A stretch of DNA of 64,000 nt from Methanococcoides sp052057775. GTDB taxonomy: Archaea; Halobacteriota; Methanosarcinia; Methanosarcinales; Methanosarcinaceae. Shown piece by piece: positions 49,236 to 59,121 of the stretch. Both the position numbers and the translations under genes were made by a program. The notes beneath the pieces were generated by a model. It searched no databases and was not told where the DNA came from. It worked only from the letters and a program-made list of their open reading frames with translations. The stretch spans positions 1,674,001-1,738,000 of the forward strand of contig NZ_CP195121.1 of NCBI RefSeq assembly GCF_052057775.1, in the 5' to 3' direction. Within the stretch, counting starts at the first letter, position 1. Each line of letters begins with the position of its first letter.

Positions 49236-49862
49236 TCAGACGGTTCGGGCCGCTAAAGCTGCAAGTATAGTGCCTATTCCGGCAGCTGGCACTCCGGCCA
49301 ACGTTGCTATTCCTGCAACAGCACCATATTTGGCAACACCAAGCAGCGTGTTCACAATTGAGTTCTTTATCTGGTCTGTATCATCCAGCCATTCATACAG
49401 TTCATCAAGGTACAGGTCTTCATCTCCCACATAATATAGTGGCAGGAAGTTGTCACTCTCTATAAGGTATGTGAACCATTCATTCAGTATTTCCAGGTAT
49501 ATGTCAAAACCATCTAAGATCGAATAGATCGCAGACTCTATCTCTTCATACTGGAGATTACGGGCATCCAGGTCTGTGAGAAGTGAGAGGCCGTATGGTG
49601 AAAAACCGAACTTACAAATATACAGTTCGAAATTTGCCTGTAGAAGTCTGTACATCAACATGGGATCAAGCCAGGCCTGTTCATCTTCGTCAAGATCGGC
49701 AAGGACCATCTGGATAGTTATGATATCACTGTCGCATGTCGCAAGAAGTTCGATCTCAGTTCCATCTGCCAGAAGATCCGACCCCAATGACGTATATGGT
49801 ATCCGGACATGATCAGCTTCTATCGTATACACAAAGCCGGCTTCATCAAGAAGCTGGCACAA
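49236..49862 (-). CDS. YbjN-like protein with hydrophobic Gly/Ala tail
   Basis: About 208 residues. The first 130 (CQLLDEAGFVYTIEADHVRI, LLATCDSDIITIQMVLADL, LMYRLLQANFELYICKFGF) look like the YbjN/sensory-transduction-regulator-like alpha-beta fold. The last 35 are a Gly/Ala-rich hydrophobic stretch (GAVAGIATLAGVPAAG) that could insert in a membrane. The listed start is a TTG. The frame remains coding-like upstream (KILWPEFGGIRITGTDEE) to a TAG at 49922-49920, so the true N-terminus may be longer. No clear ribosome-binding site. Confidence 0.6.
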   Translation of the reverse strand: MCQLLDEAGFVYTIEADHVRIPYTSLGSDLLADGTEIELLATCDSDIITIQMVLADLDEDEQAWLDPMLMYRLLQANFELYICKFGFSPYGLSLLTDLDARNLQYEEIESAIYSILDGFDIYLEILNEWFTYLIESDNFLPLYYVGDEDLYLDELYEWLDDTDQIKNSIVNTLLGVAKYGAVAGIATLAGVPAAGIGTILAALAARTV

Positions 49863-50035
49863 TTCTTCATCTGTTCCAGTTATCCTAATACCCCCAAATT
49901 CAGGCCACAGTATTTTATCCTATAGCTTACTGGAAGTTGGTAGTTTTTGTAATAAATCCTTTTCTGAGACTCCTATTGGCTAATTTCATCAAGGTAACTC
50001 AATTCTCTTGAATAGATGAGGTTGATATCTCCTCT

Positions 50036-52204
50036 TCAGATATTCCTTGCGATCTCATTTGCATCATTGATTGCCTTCCACAAGTTAGCCGGTTCTCTCG
50101 AATCCCCGATCGAGTATGTCTCTTTGGAAGGACATGCTTTCATCAAATGACGGTAGAAAGAATTGTTCGGCTTACCGGATGTTGCAAAGAGAACAAGGTC
50201 CACATCTATTTCGACTTCCTCCACATTTCCCGGTTTGAGTTTCTTTTCGAAAGGATTGTTCACATTTTCAGGAATAAGTGATCTCCAGGGCGTGTATGGA
50301 GGTTCTCTGCCTTTGTTTACTTCAATGATGGCCTTGTTCCCGTAAAAGCGTACAACTTCCGATGCATTGTAAGACGTGATGGGTTCTTTCAGGACATCAT
50401 CCTTTTTACCTGATGGTGAGCCTTTTCCCATCATCATCCACAGCATCTGTGACCTGTTAGCCATCACTGTCCTGGGTATCAGGTCCTTGTTCTTACCGAC
50501 AACAGTTACATTTAGACCCTTTTCATAGGCCAGGGAATAGCCTACCTCACATCCAAGGATACCGCCACCCACTACCAGAATGTCCTTTACATCATCTGTT
50601 AGCTGCATATCATTGTCAAGGAACTCGCGAATTTCCTGATGTGGGATGCTTTCCATCCCTTCAATTTCCGGAATCCTTGTTTCCAGCCCGGTGCAGCAAA
50701 AGATAACATTGAACTCATCTTTGATATCATCCGGAGCTACTTCATTATTGAACTCAATTTTCAGGCCTTCATCAGCTAACAGGTCCAGGCGGTATTGGAG
50801 ATTTTCAAGATAGCGCCTGATGTCATGCTTGATCTTCAGTTTCCCGGCCAGGTGAAGCTGTCCTCCGATATGGTCCGTCTTTTCAAAGAGGGTCACATCA
50901 TGGCCTCTTTTGTGAGCGGTCATTGCAGCCTCACAACCGGCAGGCCCTGCGCCTATGACAGCTATCCTTTTCACCACATCCGTTTTTGTCAGTTGTTTGC
51001 AATCCTCAAAGCCCATATAGGGATTGACGGTACAGCAGGAGTGTCCACCCAGTTTGAGGGATTCAAGACATGCTTCCTGGTCACCGATGCAGTGAACGAT
51101 CTCCTTTTCTCTTCCTTCTTTTACCTTTCTGGTCCAATAGGGATCGGCCAGAAGTGGTCTTCCAAGCATCACACAGTCTGCCCATCCTTTCTCAAGGACC
51201 TTTTCAGCAACTTCAGGTTTACCGAGTTTGCCCACAGCAATAACCTTTGCGTCGATGTTCTCCTTCAGGAAATAGGCTTTCAGCCTGCCTGCAAGCTCTT
51301 CAGCATAGATTGCATCATCGAAATAGGCAGGTGGATGTGGCCAGAACCAATTGTCATAGCAGCCTTTGTCCACATCGAAAGCATCCACTCCGGCTTCATA
51401 GAGCACTTTGCAGAACTCCAGTCCTTCCTCGATGGTGCGTTCCTTTCCTCGGAACTTTTTCCTGAATACCTCCTTGCCGTAGCTTTCTTCAAGTGCCTGG
51501 GTAAGGTCGATCCTGTAGATTATCGGGAAATCATCGCCACATCTTTTTTTAATTTCCTTCACGACATCGATACCGAACTGGAACTTGTTCCTGTATCTGC
51601 CGAATCTCCGCCTGTTCCACGGGTCAGAGGTCAGCTGGTCCATAAGGTAACCTTCATGACCATGTATCTGGACACCGTCAAAACCGGAGACCTTCGCATT
51701 GACCGCACATTGCCCGAAGCTTTTCACGATCTTGCGTATCTTTCTGTCAGATAGTGGAAGGTGCGGGACCTGCGGGACATAGAAGTTCCTGTTGAACGAA
51801 GCCGATCTTAAGATCCTGCCTTTCAAAGCAGGTTCGGGAGAACCAACCCTTCCAAGTCCGGCAGATAGCTGGATGAATATTTTTGAACCATAGGGTCTCA
51901 CTGCTGCTGTCAGGTCCCTCCATCCTGAAAGGCGTGTCCTTGAGGTGCCATCTATCCGTGGTAAATATGTTGTATCATTGTCCTCGGAAACCGTTGGATC
52001 GATACCATAAGAAACCGGGACCAGACCGGTTATCAGGAGGCCTGTACCTCCCTTTGCCCGCTCCCTGAAGTATGCGATCATCTTTTCTGTGGGACGGCCA
52101 ATGGGATCTGCCATATTGATGTTCCCCATCGGTGCCATGATCACCCTGTTCATCAGATCACATGTACCGATATTACAGGGTTCGAGCAATTTTTCGCAGG
52201 CCAT
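50036..52204 (-). CDS. FadH/enoate-reductase-like flavoprotein (old yellow enzyme plus FAD/NAD(P) domain)
   Basis: A 722-residue iron-sulfur flavoenzyme. Residues about 1-350 form an FMN-binding TIM barrel (FIQLSAGLGRVG, GFDGVQIHGHEGYLMDQL with the His pair, WADCVMLGRPLLADP). Around 365-395 are the cluster cysteines (HCIGDQEACLESL, GGHSCCTVNP). The first spacing is wider than the usual CxxC. Residues 400-720 form an FAD/NAD(P) domain (RIAVIGAGPAGCEAAMTA, ILVVGGGILGCEVGYSLA). The family reduces enoyl or dienoyl CoA or enoates; the substrate here is unknown. Confidence 0.9.
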   Translation of the reverse strand: MACEKLLEPCNIGTCDLMNRVIMAPMGNINMADPIGRPTEKMIAYFRERAKGGTGLLITGLVPVSYGIDPTVSEDNDTTYLPRIDGTSRTRLSGWRDLTAAVRPYGSKIFIQLSAGLGRVGSPEPALKGRILRSASFNRNFYVPQVPHLPLSDRKIRKIVKSFGQCAVNAKVSGFDGVQIHGHEGYLMDQLTSDPWNRRRFGRYRNKFQFGIDVVKEIKKRCGDDFPIIYRIDLTQALEESYGKEVFRKKFRGKERTIEEGLEFCKVLYEAGVDAFDVDKGCYDNWFWPHPPAYFDDAIYAEELAGRLKAYFLKENIDAKVIAVGKLGKPEVAEKVLEKGWADCVMLGRPLLADPYWTRKVKEGREKEIVHCIGDQEACLESLKLGGHSCCTVNPYMGFEDCKQLTKTDVVKRIAVIGAGPAGCEAAMTAHKRGHDVTLFEKTDHIGGQLHLAGKLKIKHDIRRYLENLQYRLDLLADEGLKIEFNNEVAPDDIKDEFNVIFCCTGLETRIPEIEGMESIPHQEIREFLDNDMQLTDDVKDILVVGGGILGCEVGYSLAYEKGLNVTVVGKNKDLIPRTVMANRSQMLWMMMGKGSPSGKKDDVLKEPITSYNASEVVRFYGNKAIIEVNKGREPPYTPWRSLIPENVNNPFEKKLKPGNVEEVEIDVDLVLFATSGKPNNSFYRHLMKACPSKETYSIGDSREPANLWKAINDANEIARNI

Positions 52205-52421
52205 CTATTTCACTCTACATATTTCATATACATATCATACAGCGTTCCATCGTGGGATTAACTTCGAGGAAACATGCAAAAAGTAATCTTAACTTTGCTT
52301 TAATCCCTATTATATTAATGGTTTTGATAATATCAAAGGCGTTGATTACCGAATATGAGTCGTTATATATAGCGAGATAATCATCTTTTCTTTAGTGAGC
52401 TATTTCCGTGAGGTGTTAACG

Positions 52422-52772
52422 ATGGATGTGGATATGGATAAAAAAAAAATAATGGCAGATCTTACCCGGGATGAAAGATATTCCGAAGAACTAAAAAGAA
52501 AAGGTGTCAGTAAGAACCTTTATGATGCTAACAGGAATGTAACATGTCCCCAATGCGGAACATCCTTTAACCTGTTCTACTCCAGAGCAAAACTTTGTAC
52601 CGGTTGTCCGGAATCGGTAAATGGATGTGAGCATGCACGTTGTGTCCATTGCGATGCTGAGTTCCCGCTGAACAATTTTATGTCCGGCATGTCTTCAAGG
52701 ACAATGTCTAATTACCTCGGTTCTGTTGTAAAACGCTATCAAGATACGTTTGGATATAGTCAGTGGGAATGA
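52422..52772 (+). CDS. Small Cys-rich zinc-finger-like protein
   Basis: A 116-residue hypothetical protein with zinc-type pairs CPQCGTSF, CTGCPESVNGC and ARCVHCDAEF in residues 45-85, and a helical N-terminal segment rich in Lys/Asp. It probably binds zinc and serves as a nucleic-acid or protein adaptor. The ATG at 52422 is 6 bases after GAGGTG; an in-frame GTG at 52395 is less likely. Confidence 0.7.
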   Translation: MDVDMDKKKIMADLTRDERYSEELKRKGVSKNLYDANRNVTCPQCGTSFNLFYSRAKLCTGCPESVNGCEHARCVHCDAEFPLNNFMSGMSSRTMSNYLGSVVKRYQDTFGYSQWE

Positions 52773-52947
52773 GATCTCATTTCCACGTATTGTCAACGGG
52801 CGGATCTTTCCGGCAGAGATCCTATTCGGGGTGTGCTGTCACAACATATTACTTTTTGTATCCGGTAAAACAACATCAAAAAGCAAAAACCAGAAAAATA
52901 AGTATGTTTTTATAATATAATGCCATTTTTTTCAACTACTGATCGGT

Positions 52948-55572
52948 TTGCTATATGGCGGTGTTGCAATTACCTTTAACTTATATTCGGAATTCCTTAT
53001 CATTTCCGGGGTCCTTCTCATTCTAATGGCGCTCTATATCCGCCAGTTTAAGGGGCGGGGATATATCTCTTATTTTTCAATGCTTTTGGTTTCAATTGCT
53101 ATCTATTCTATATTCTATGCGATGGAAATATCTTCAACGAGCATAGAAACCTCGCTTTTATTCTATAAGCTCCAGTATGTTGGTATATCCGTATTGCCTG
53201 TATTCCTGTTCCTGTTCTCCGTTACTTATACCAGAGGAAAACAATGGCTGACACCTGCCCGGTCTGCTTTGATCTTCACAGTTCCGGCGATAACGTTACT
53301 GATGGTAGTCACCATTGAAATGCATAACCTGTTCCACAAAGTGACCTACATCAATGATATCGGTACATTTTCAGGTCTGAATTTTGAACCTGGTATCTAC
53401 TACTGGTTCAACCAGCTCTATTCGTTTATACTGGTTCTTTCCAGTATAGCGCTTTTCTTCAAGATGTGGCTGCAAAACAGGTCCTTCTTCGGGATACATC
53501 TGATGATCCTGATAGTCTGTACTTTGATCCCATTCCTTGTGTATCTGCTTTACTTAGGAGGATACTTCCCGAAAGGCTTTGATCCCATTCCTTTTGCTTT
53601 TATCTTAAGTTCTATTCTTATCTATATCGGAATGTTCCGCTACAGGCTGTTCGGTATAACACCTCTTGCCAGAAGTTCCCTGTTCGGCAATCTCCCTTCC
53701 GGGCTCATAGTCCTTGACAGGAAAGACAGGATAATTGATATAAATCGTTCTGCTGAACAGGATCTGGGAATTTCTGAGAGCTATGTTGGCAAACCTTTTT
53801 CAGAGATATTTGACTCCTGGCCTGAGCTATCCCGCCTTGAAATAAATGGTTCTGTATCCTTGAAAAGAGAGTTGAGAAGGTCTGATCCGGATAGGATCTC
53901 CTGGTTTGCTGCTAATGTCCTGCCTCTGTATGATGAGCATGAAGAGGTTCATGGAAGAATGATCATTCTGGAGGATATTACAGACCGGAAACTTACGGAG
54001 GAAGTATTGTCCATCCAGCATGATCTTTCAACAGAAGTTGGGAAATGTTCTGATCTTGAAAGCACCTTAGGGGTTCTTATGGAACATCTGTTGAAGTTCG
54101 ATGTGATAGATTCAGGCGGCATCTATCTTATAAATAATGCAGGGGATCTGAACCTGATAAAACATAAAGGCCTCTCTTCAAAATTCATAGCAGAATGCAG
54201 CTATTACGACCATGATTCATTCCATGCGGGCCTTGTCCGGGAAGGCAAATCTATCTATAGATATCATTCAGATACGCTTGCAGAGAACATAAGATCAGAA
54301 GGGATAAGATCATTGACCGCGATACCGATACATTTTGAAGGTACTCCGATCGCATGTATGAACCTTTCATCTCATACTTTTGACGAAATTCCTGCCCAAA
54401 CGATGAGCGGTCTTGAAAGTATTGCATCCTTTGCAGGTGAATATATCACAAGAGCAAGGATGCAGACTATAATGAGCAGGCAGAAGACCGATCTGGAGAA
54501 CCTGTTCAATTCAATGGAAGATCTCTTTTTCGTTGTTGATGAATCCGGAAGCATCCTTTCTACGAACAAAGCTGCAAGGTCAATGCTGGGATACAGCGAA
54601 GAGGAACTGAACTCTATGAGAGTTACCGACATCCATCCAGTAGAGCATAAGGAAAAGGTCATATCGGTTTTAGGTGAATTGCTTTGCGGATATGTTGATT
54701 CATGCTCGATACCCCTTGTTCGTAAGGACGGGGGTCAGATGCCGGTTGAGACCCGGTTCACCATAGGTGAATGGAACGGAAAGAAAGTAATGTTTGGGAT
54801 CTCAAGGGATATGACGGAACGTGAAATATATGAAAAGGAGATCCTTGAGGCCAAGAACAGGGCCGAAGAGGCCAGTCGTATTAAATCCGAGTTCCTTGCG
54901 AACATGAGCCATGAACTTCGTACACCTTTGAATTCCATAATCGGTTTTTCCCAGTTACTTAGCAGTAATCCTTTTGGCAACATGACAGAAAAGGAAACGA
55001 GATATTCAGAGAATATTATGACAAGCGGTCAGCACCTGCTGGACCTTATCAATGATATTCTTGACATCTCAAAGGTCGAAAGCGGAAAAATGCAACTTGA
55101 ATATGAAAAGTTCAGTTCAGCTAACTTTTTCTCTGAGATTGAAATTATGGTCAAGCACCTGGCAGATAAGAAGAACATCGAGATCCATGATCAGGCTTGT
55201 TCAGAGAACTTCGAAATGTATGCTGACAGATTAAGAATGAAGCAAATAATGTACAATCTGTTGAGCAATTCCCTGAAATTCACTCCTGAGAACGGTTGGA
55301 TATAGATCAATATCGCTGAGAATGACAGCATGTTCGAGATATCCGTATCGGATAACGGTATCGGCATCCCAGAGGATAAGCAGGAGCTGATATTTGAGAC
55401 CTTCAGACAGGCGGATTCGTCCACCTCGAAGGAATATGGTGGCACGGGTCTGGGATTGGCCCTGGTTAGGAAATACGTTGAGATGCATGGCGGTAGCATC
55501 CGGGTTGACAGTGAGGTCGGGTCAGGCAGCACCTTCACTTTTACTATCCCCTCAGGTTCTGATCAACATTGA
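52948..55572 (+). CDS. Membrane sensor histidine kinase with in-frame TAG (possible pyrrolysine)
   Basis: Read through the TAG at 55303-55305 (codon 786), the frame encodes 874 residues. Residues 1-230 are the 7TM histidine-kinase N-terminal type (seven hydrophobic helices). A PAS domain (about 250-350), a GAF domain (about 360-510) and a second PAS (about 520-635) follow. HisKA with the phospho-acceptor is EFLANMSHELRTPLNSIIGF. The ATPase domain is split: the N-box YNLLSNSLKFTPENG lies before the TAG, while G1 (SDNGIGIPEDKQ), the F-box region (FETFRQADSS) and G2 (GGTGLGLALV) lie after it. A product ending at the TAG would lack ATP-binding boxes. All motifs on both sides are intact, favouring readthrough or UAG decoding. 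The start is a TTG with a weak ribosome-binding site. Confidence 0.82.
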
Positions 55573-55797
55573 TCGGCAAGGTTAATTCGTTTTCTATCAG
55601 TTTGTTCTTAAGCAACTGATCTCGGTTCGGCATGAACGGGTCGGTCAATGGCTGACAGCAAATGCATAAATAATATATGCTTTAATTTTCAATTTTAATT
55701 TAGGGAGTTTATTAGTGTATCAATACCGTTCAGGCTTCTGAATACGTAGGCTTGATCTGGATAGGGAGGATGGCACTCATTACAGGAGTGGGAACAA

Positions 55798-55959
55798 ATG
55801 GAGTTGATACCTTATTTACATGTTATCGTCGGGATCCTGGTCTTTATTGTAGGATTCCTTTTCCATTGGTTGGGTCAGTTCATCTCGGTATTGAACTGGG
55901 ATTATGCGACAAAGATAGGACTTCAGGAAAAGAAGCTGCTTCCGGAGTTCAAAGTGTAG
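55798..55959 (+). CDS. Small membrane protein ending at TAG (readable further to 56019)
   Basis: A 53-residue ORF with a perfect AGGAGTGG ribosome-binding site. One hydrophobic helix (VIVGILVFIVGFLFHWLG) is followed by FISVLNWDYATKIGLQEKKL. It stops at TAG (55957-55959), one of very few TAG ends here. If UAG were decoded, 19 further residues with four cysteines would follow to a TAA at 56017. Longer relatives seem to exist (LHxLGQ..., GLQEK...), so truncation is also possible. Confidence 0.6.
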   Translation: MELIPYLHVIVGILVFIVGFLFHWLGQFISVLNWDYATKIGLQEKKLLPEFKV

Positions 55960-56027
55960 GACTGTGGTGTGAAAGCATGTTCAAATAATCACACTTGTGC
56001 AAATAAAGATAAATATTAATCTCTCTG

Positions 56028-56118
56028 TTATACAAGATAAAAGTCTTGACTGTCACGACAGTACATGTCCATCTCAAGCTTGATACGCTGAATCAGATCA
56101 CAGCAATGAGCAGCAATT
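56028..56118 (-). repeat. Cys-containing C-terminal module, copy A
   Basis: Translates as HCCDLIQRIKLEMDMYCRDS followed by QDFYLV and a TAA, with no start codon. It is closely related in DNA to copy C at 57712 (long identical core GTACATGTCCATCTCAAGCT) and to the more diverged copy B at 56442. Confidence 0.6.
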
Positions 56119-56136
56119 AATTCTAATATTCAATAT

Positions 56137-56433
56137 TTAATTCCTGAATATTTGTACAAATGTATTAATGAAGGTAAATCCCACAAATGCAACGACTGCC
56201 AAATGTATTACAAGATCCAAGAAAGTCAGGACTAGCCATGAGAAAAAATCACCCACAATTCCCTGCACAAACAGAATTGGATTACCAATAAAGCCATAAC
56301 CTGATTCGCTTGCATATTCGGCAAACACTTGGAGATAAATCTGTTTCGTAGTTGGTACGAGAAGTCCAATGAAACTAATTAAGAAACCAATGACAATGGC
56401 TGGATTTTCAATTAATTCTCCGAAACTTACCAT
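56137..56433 (-). CDS. Small membrane protein
   Basis: A 98-residue hydrophobic protein with two or three transmembrane segments (AIVIGFLISFIGLLVP, FFSWLVLTFLDLVIHLAVVAF). Not recognised. The ATG at 56433 has GAGG six bases upstream. It lies between copies A and B of the Cys-containing repeat. Confidence 0.6.
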   Translation of the reverse strand: MVSFGELIENPAIVIGFLISFIGLLVPTTKQIYLQVFAEYASESGYGFIGNPILFVQGIVGDFFSWLVLTFLDLVIHLAVVAFVGFTFINTFVQIFRN

Positions 56434-56441
56434 GCTAAGCC

Positions 56442-56525
56442 TCAAGCTTCAACAAAGTAAAGGTGCTGGCGATCAGGACATTACATATACAATTCGATCT
56501 TCATTTTCTGGATCAGATCACAACA
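56442..56525 (-). repeat. Cys-containing C-terminal module, copy B (decayed)
   Basis: Continues the frame of the 79-codon ORF beyond its TAG as CCDLIQKMKIELYM, then a TAA where copies A and C have a Tyr codon, then CPDRQHLYFVEA and TGA. Relative to the other copies it has an extra stop, so it is degenerate. Confidence 0.55.
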
Positions 56526-56765
56526 CTATCTCGAAGCTAAACCGAAGTATTTCTTCAAGAGCTTGTAGAATTCATCGGTGGTCATGCTATCATGCATGAA
56601 GGGTTTGAGTTCTGTGACGATTGCCTGGATGAATTCTTCTTCGGAGATGGTGTCGGTGACTTCTGCACCGACTACTGCTGAAGTAACTGACTGAGATCCA
56701 TCTGAGTATGATTTGATGTGTTCCAGGGCATCGCTGGCAATGTCATGATAGTCCTGGTTTTGCAT
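56526..56765 (-). CDS. Small acidic helical protein ending at TAG
   Basis: 79 residues beginning MQNQDYHDIASDALEHI, with SEEEFIQAIVTELKPFM and a final KLLKKYFGLASR before TAG. Not recognised. The TAG directly joins repeat module B. If UAG is read as an amino acid, the product gains 14 residues before the TAA. No strong ribosome-binding site. Confidence 0.5.
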   Translation of the reverse strand: MQNQDYHDIASDALEHIKSYSDGSQSVTSAVVGAEVTDTISEEEFIQAIVTELKPFMHDSMTTDEFYKLLKKYFGLASR

Positions 56766-56796
56766 TTAGAGCAGGTTGTTTTGACATACCTGCTCG

Positions 56797-57669
56797 TCAC
56801 TCGAACAGCCTGAGGAAGTGTTCTTGGTCGAGGGGTTCTTTCCGATATGTGCATATCTCGATGTTTTCATACGTAACTGTGTGATACTTGTAAGCCTCTA
56901 CATCAGCTTTTGACACAAAGTATTCGGAGTATAGTTCTGAACTTGTATCCTCCTCTGCGACAGTCATGAAAGCATCCGCTTTTGTGTCATACATGGCTGC
57001 CATATCGAGAAGATGTACTGCATCTTCTTCAGTAGGGATGGTGAAAACCATGGTTTTGTAAGTTGCGTATCTACTATTGACTTCCAGAGTTTCATCGCGA
57101 ATATCAACAGATACTACATTGTATCCGGCACTCCTAAGATCACCTGCCATGGATGCGTATACTTCCTCTTCGGTCTGTTGTTTGTTCTCCGCTCGAAGTT
57201 TATCGAAATAACCACATCTCTTCAATTGGATCTGTGTGTCGCTATAGTACATTTTAGAGGTACTAATATCTTCATCTACAAGGTACACGATATTTGTAGC
57301 AAATTCTCCCCCCGGGAGGACATCTACAGACTGGTGTGCAATTTCATCGGCATAGGTTGCACTATCATGAGTGTAGGCAACGCTATTTCCAACAAATGTC
57401 CAATCGTCCGGATTGGTCGAGATTGTGGCATCGCCAGTATTCTGGATGTACAGGGTTACAATTGCATATTTGTATCCAATTGGCGCATAAAAATCGTTAC
57501 CAATACGATCAGTAGATTCCCATTCCCAATCGTATTCACAAATGTTTGTAGGTTCAGTGTCTGATGCACTTTCTTCTGTAGGATCATTTCCGGCGACATC
57601 TGTGCAACCAATTGCAGTCATTGATGCCAAAATTATAAGAAGTGTAATTAATTTGTAAAATTCTTTCAT
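56797..57669 (-). CDS. Predicted lipoprotein with DUF4352-like domain
   Basis: A 290-residue exported protein. The signal peptide ends in a lipobox (ASMTAIGC, Cys22). Residues 45-150 (APIGYKYAIVTLYIQNTGD, DVLPGGEFATNIVYLV) resemble the immunoglobulin-like DUF4352 fold found in secreted archaeal and bacterial proteins. The last 110 residues are alpha/beta and not recognised. It is probably anchored outside the membrane. Repeat copy C lies just upstream. Confidence 0.72.
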   Translation of the reverse strand: MKEFYKLITLLIILASMTAIGCTDVAGNDPTEESASDTEPTNICEYDWEWESTDRIGNDFYAPIGYKYAIVTLYIQNTGDATISTNPDDWTFVGNSVAYTHDSATYADEIAHQSVDVLPGGEFATNIVYLVDEDISTSKMYYSDTQIQLKRCGYFDKLRAENKQQTEEEVYASMAGDLRSAGYNVVSVDIRDETLEVNSRYATYKTMVFTIPTEEDAVHLLDMAAMYDTKADAFMTVAEEDTSSELYSEYFVSKADVEAYKYHTVTYENIEICTYRKEPLDQEHFLRLFE

Positions 57670-57711
57670 GTACTTTCCCCTTTTAATTTAAAATATTGTC
57701 ATCCAGTTGTT

Positions 57712-57811
57712 TTATGCGTCCACAAAATATAGATGTTGCCTGTCAGGACAGTACATGTCCATCTCAAGCTTGATACGCTGGATCAAATCATAGCAATAGG
57801 CAGAATGCTAG
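57712..57811 (-). repeat. Cys-containing C-terminal module, copy C
   Basis: Translates as YCYDLIQRIKLEMDMYCPDR then QHLYFVDA and TAA. The frame upstream has a TAG and, shortly before it, a TAA, and there is no start codon. It shares most bases with copy A. It is probably a gene-tail remnant or repeated element. Confidence 0.6.
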
Positions 57812-57941
57812 GAGCGATAAACCGTTTACTTTCAATGCTCATGTAGGAGAGGTTGGAAATATGGGGACAAAGTGTTTCTGTTAATGAATGATGGAAGTAT
57901 TGTGTTCAAATAAAAAAAGAGAAAAAAAGGAAGTTCAGATC

Positions 57942-58631
57942 TTAAGCTTCATAGAAGCGTATCTGAACCAATTTGGATTTGTAGGTGTCATACTGCCAGA
58001 AGTACAGTGGATTTGGATATAGGTCAGAATCATAATCATGTAGTTCTGACAGATAGTCGAACACCCACACATTATCCTGATTTGATAGCATACCAATTGC
58101 ATCCGGTTCTTCCTGCCCGCTTACGTAGAACATATCTGTAGCATCTTCCCATTGTGCTTTCTTGGATTTAGAAACGCTTACGGATCCGATATCAAAGTAG
58201 TAAGTGTCGTTAGCCTGAACCCAGCCTGTGATGTTTACCTCAGAACCAGGTTTAGCCTTGGAGGCAATGTACACATTGTATTTTCCGGGTGCCAGCTGGA
58301 AGGCACATGTGCCGTCATCAAATGCATTTCCGTCGAGGATAGTAAACTCTTCTCCCTGTGTTACATTTATTCTAATGCCAGGTACTACGGTTGGAACACC
58401 CTCATCCCAGACAGTAATACTAAAATTACGAGTTGTCTCAGGAACGAACATTGTGTTTCCGTTATCGTAGCCGCCACCATTGCCATTCCAGTCAACATCT
58501 TTTCCGATGATGTTCAGAGTGTCGTGAGGACCATTGAAATCTGTTCCGGGCTTGGCTGCCTGTGCCGATACTGCTAGCCCTGCAATGATAAGCACGGCTA
58601 AAAACCCTATTGTAATCTTTCTTGTATTCAT
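57942..58631 (-). CDS. Secreted hypothetical protein
   Basis: 229 residues with a clear signal peptide (ITIGFLAVLIIAGLAVSAQA, cleavage likely after AQA). The mature part is beta-rich with repeated Asn/Gly (WNGNGGGYDNGN), a carboxypeptidase-regulatory-like stretch (CAFQLAPGKYNVYIASKAKP) and Trp/Tyr-rich C-terminus. No CTERM anchor or lipobox. GAGGTGGG precedes the ATG. A TATA-like run lies near 58690. Function unknown. Confidence 0.75.
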   Translation of the reverse strand: MNTRKITIGFLAVLIIAGLAVSAQAAKPGTDFNGPHDTLNIIGKDVDWNGNGGGYDNGNTMFVPETTRNFSITVWDEGVPTVVPGIRINVTQGEEFTILDGNAFDDGTCAFQLAPGKYNVYIASKAKPGSEVNITGWVQANDTYYFDIGSVSVSKSKKAQWEDATDMFYVSGQEEPDAIGMLSNQDNVWVFDYLSELHDYDSDLYPNPLYFWQYDTYKSKLVQIRFYEA

Positions 58632-59121
58632 TAAGTACCCACCTCAGATATAATGAGATATGTTAATTTTGTTATGAACAAAAATATATATTTGGCGGCA
58701 TATAAATAGTGAATTTTGAACATGAGTCGCAGCTACCTATATATATTTCCCGGAACATCGAATGATGCGGATTTGTGCTATTCAAAAACGAATGTTGTTA
58801 GGAATTTACAGAACACAAATGCTGCTTATATGGGCATATTTATTAATCAAAAAAGGAAATGAATCAACAAAATGTTGATCCTCGGATTTATCCAAATAAT
58901 TCCTTGTGTTCATATCCAAATTTTTAAATTTTTCAACGAACTAGTGTATATTGTATAATAGTCTATTTTCATAACCCCCACAATAAAGCGAAGTTATCAG
59001 ACAAACTCCATAATATAATAGCGCATTTATATTTTAATATTTATATATTATTTTTGAAGTGTAATATTGAGCATCAATATATATAGAAAATGCACTTTCT
59101 ATTACATGGGGGTATATAACA
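58632..59121. other. AT-rich intergenic region of about 490 bases
   Basis: Divergent promoter region between the secreted-protein gene and the small Pro/Glu-rich gene. It holds several TATA-like runs on both strands (near 58690 and 59030-59050) but no ORF or stable RNA that I recognise. Confidence 0.5.

Noticed and set aside
50795..51754. 319-codon ORF opposite the FadH-like gene
   Set aside because: It is the reverse complement of a gene with complete FMN, cluster and FAD motifs.
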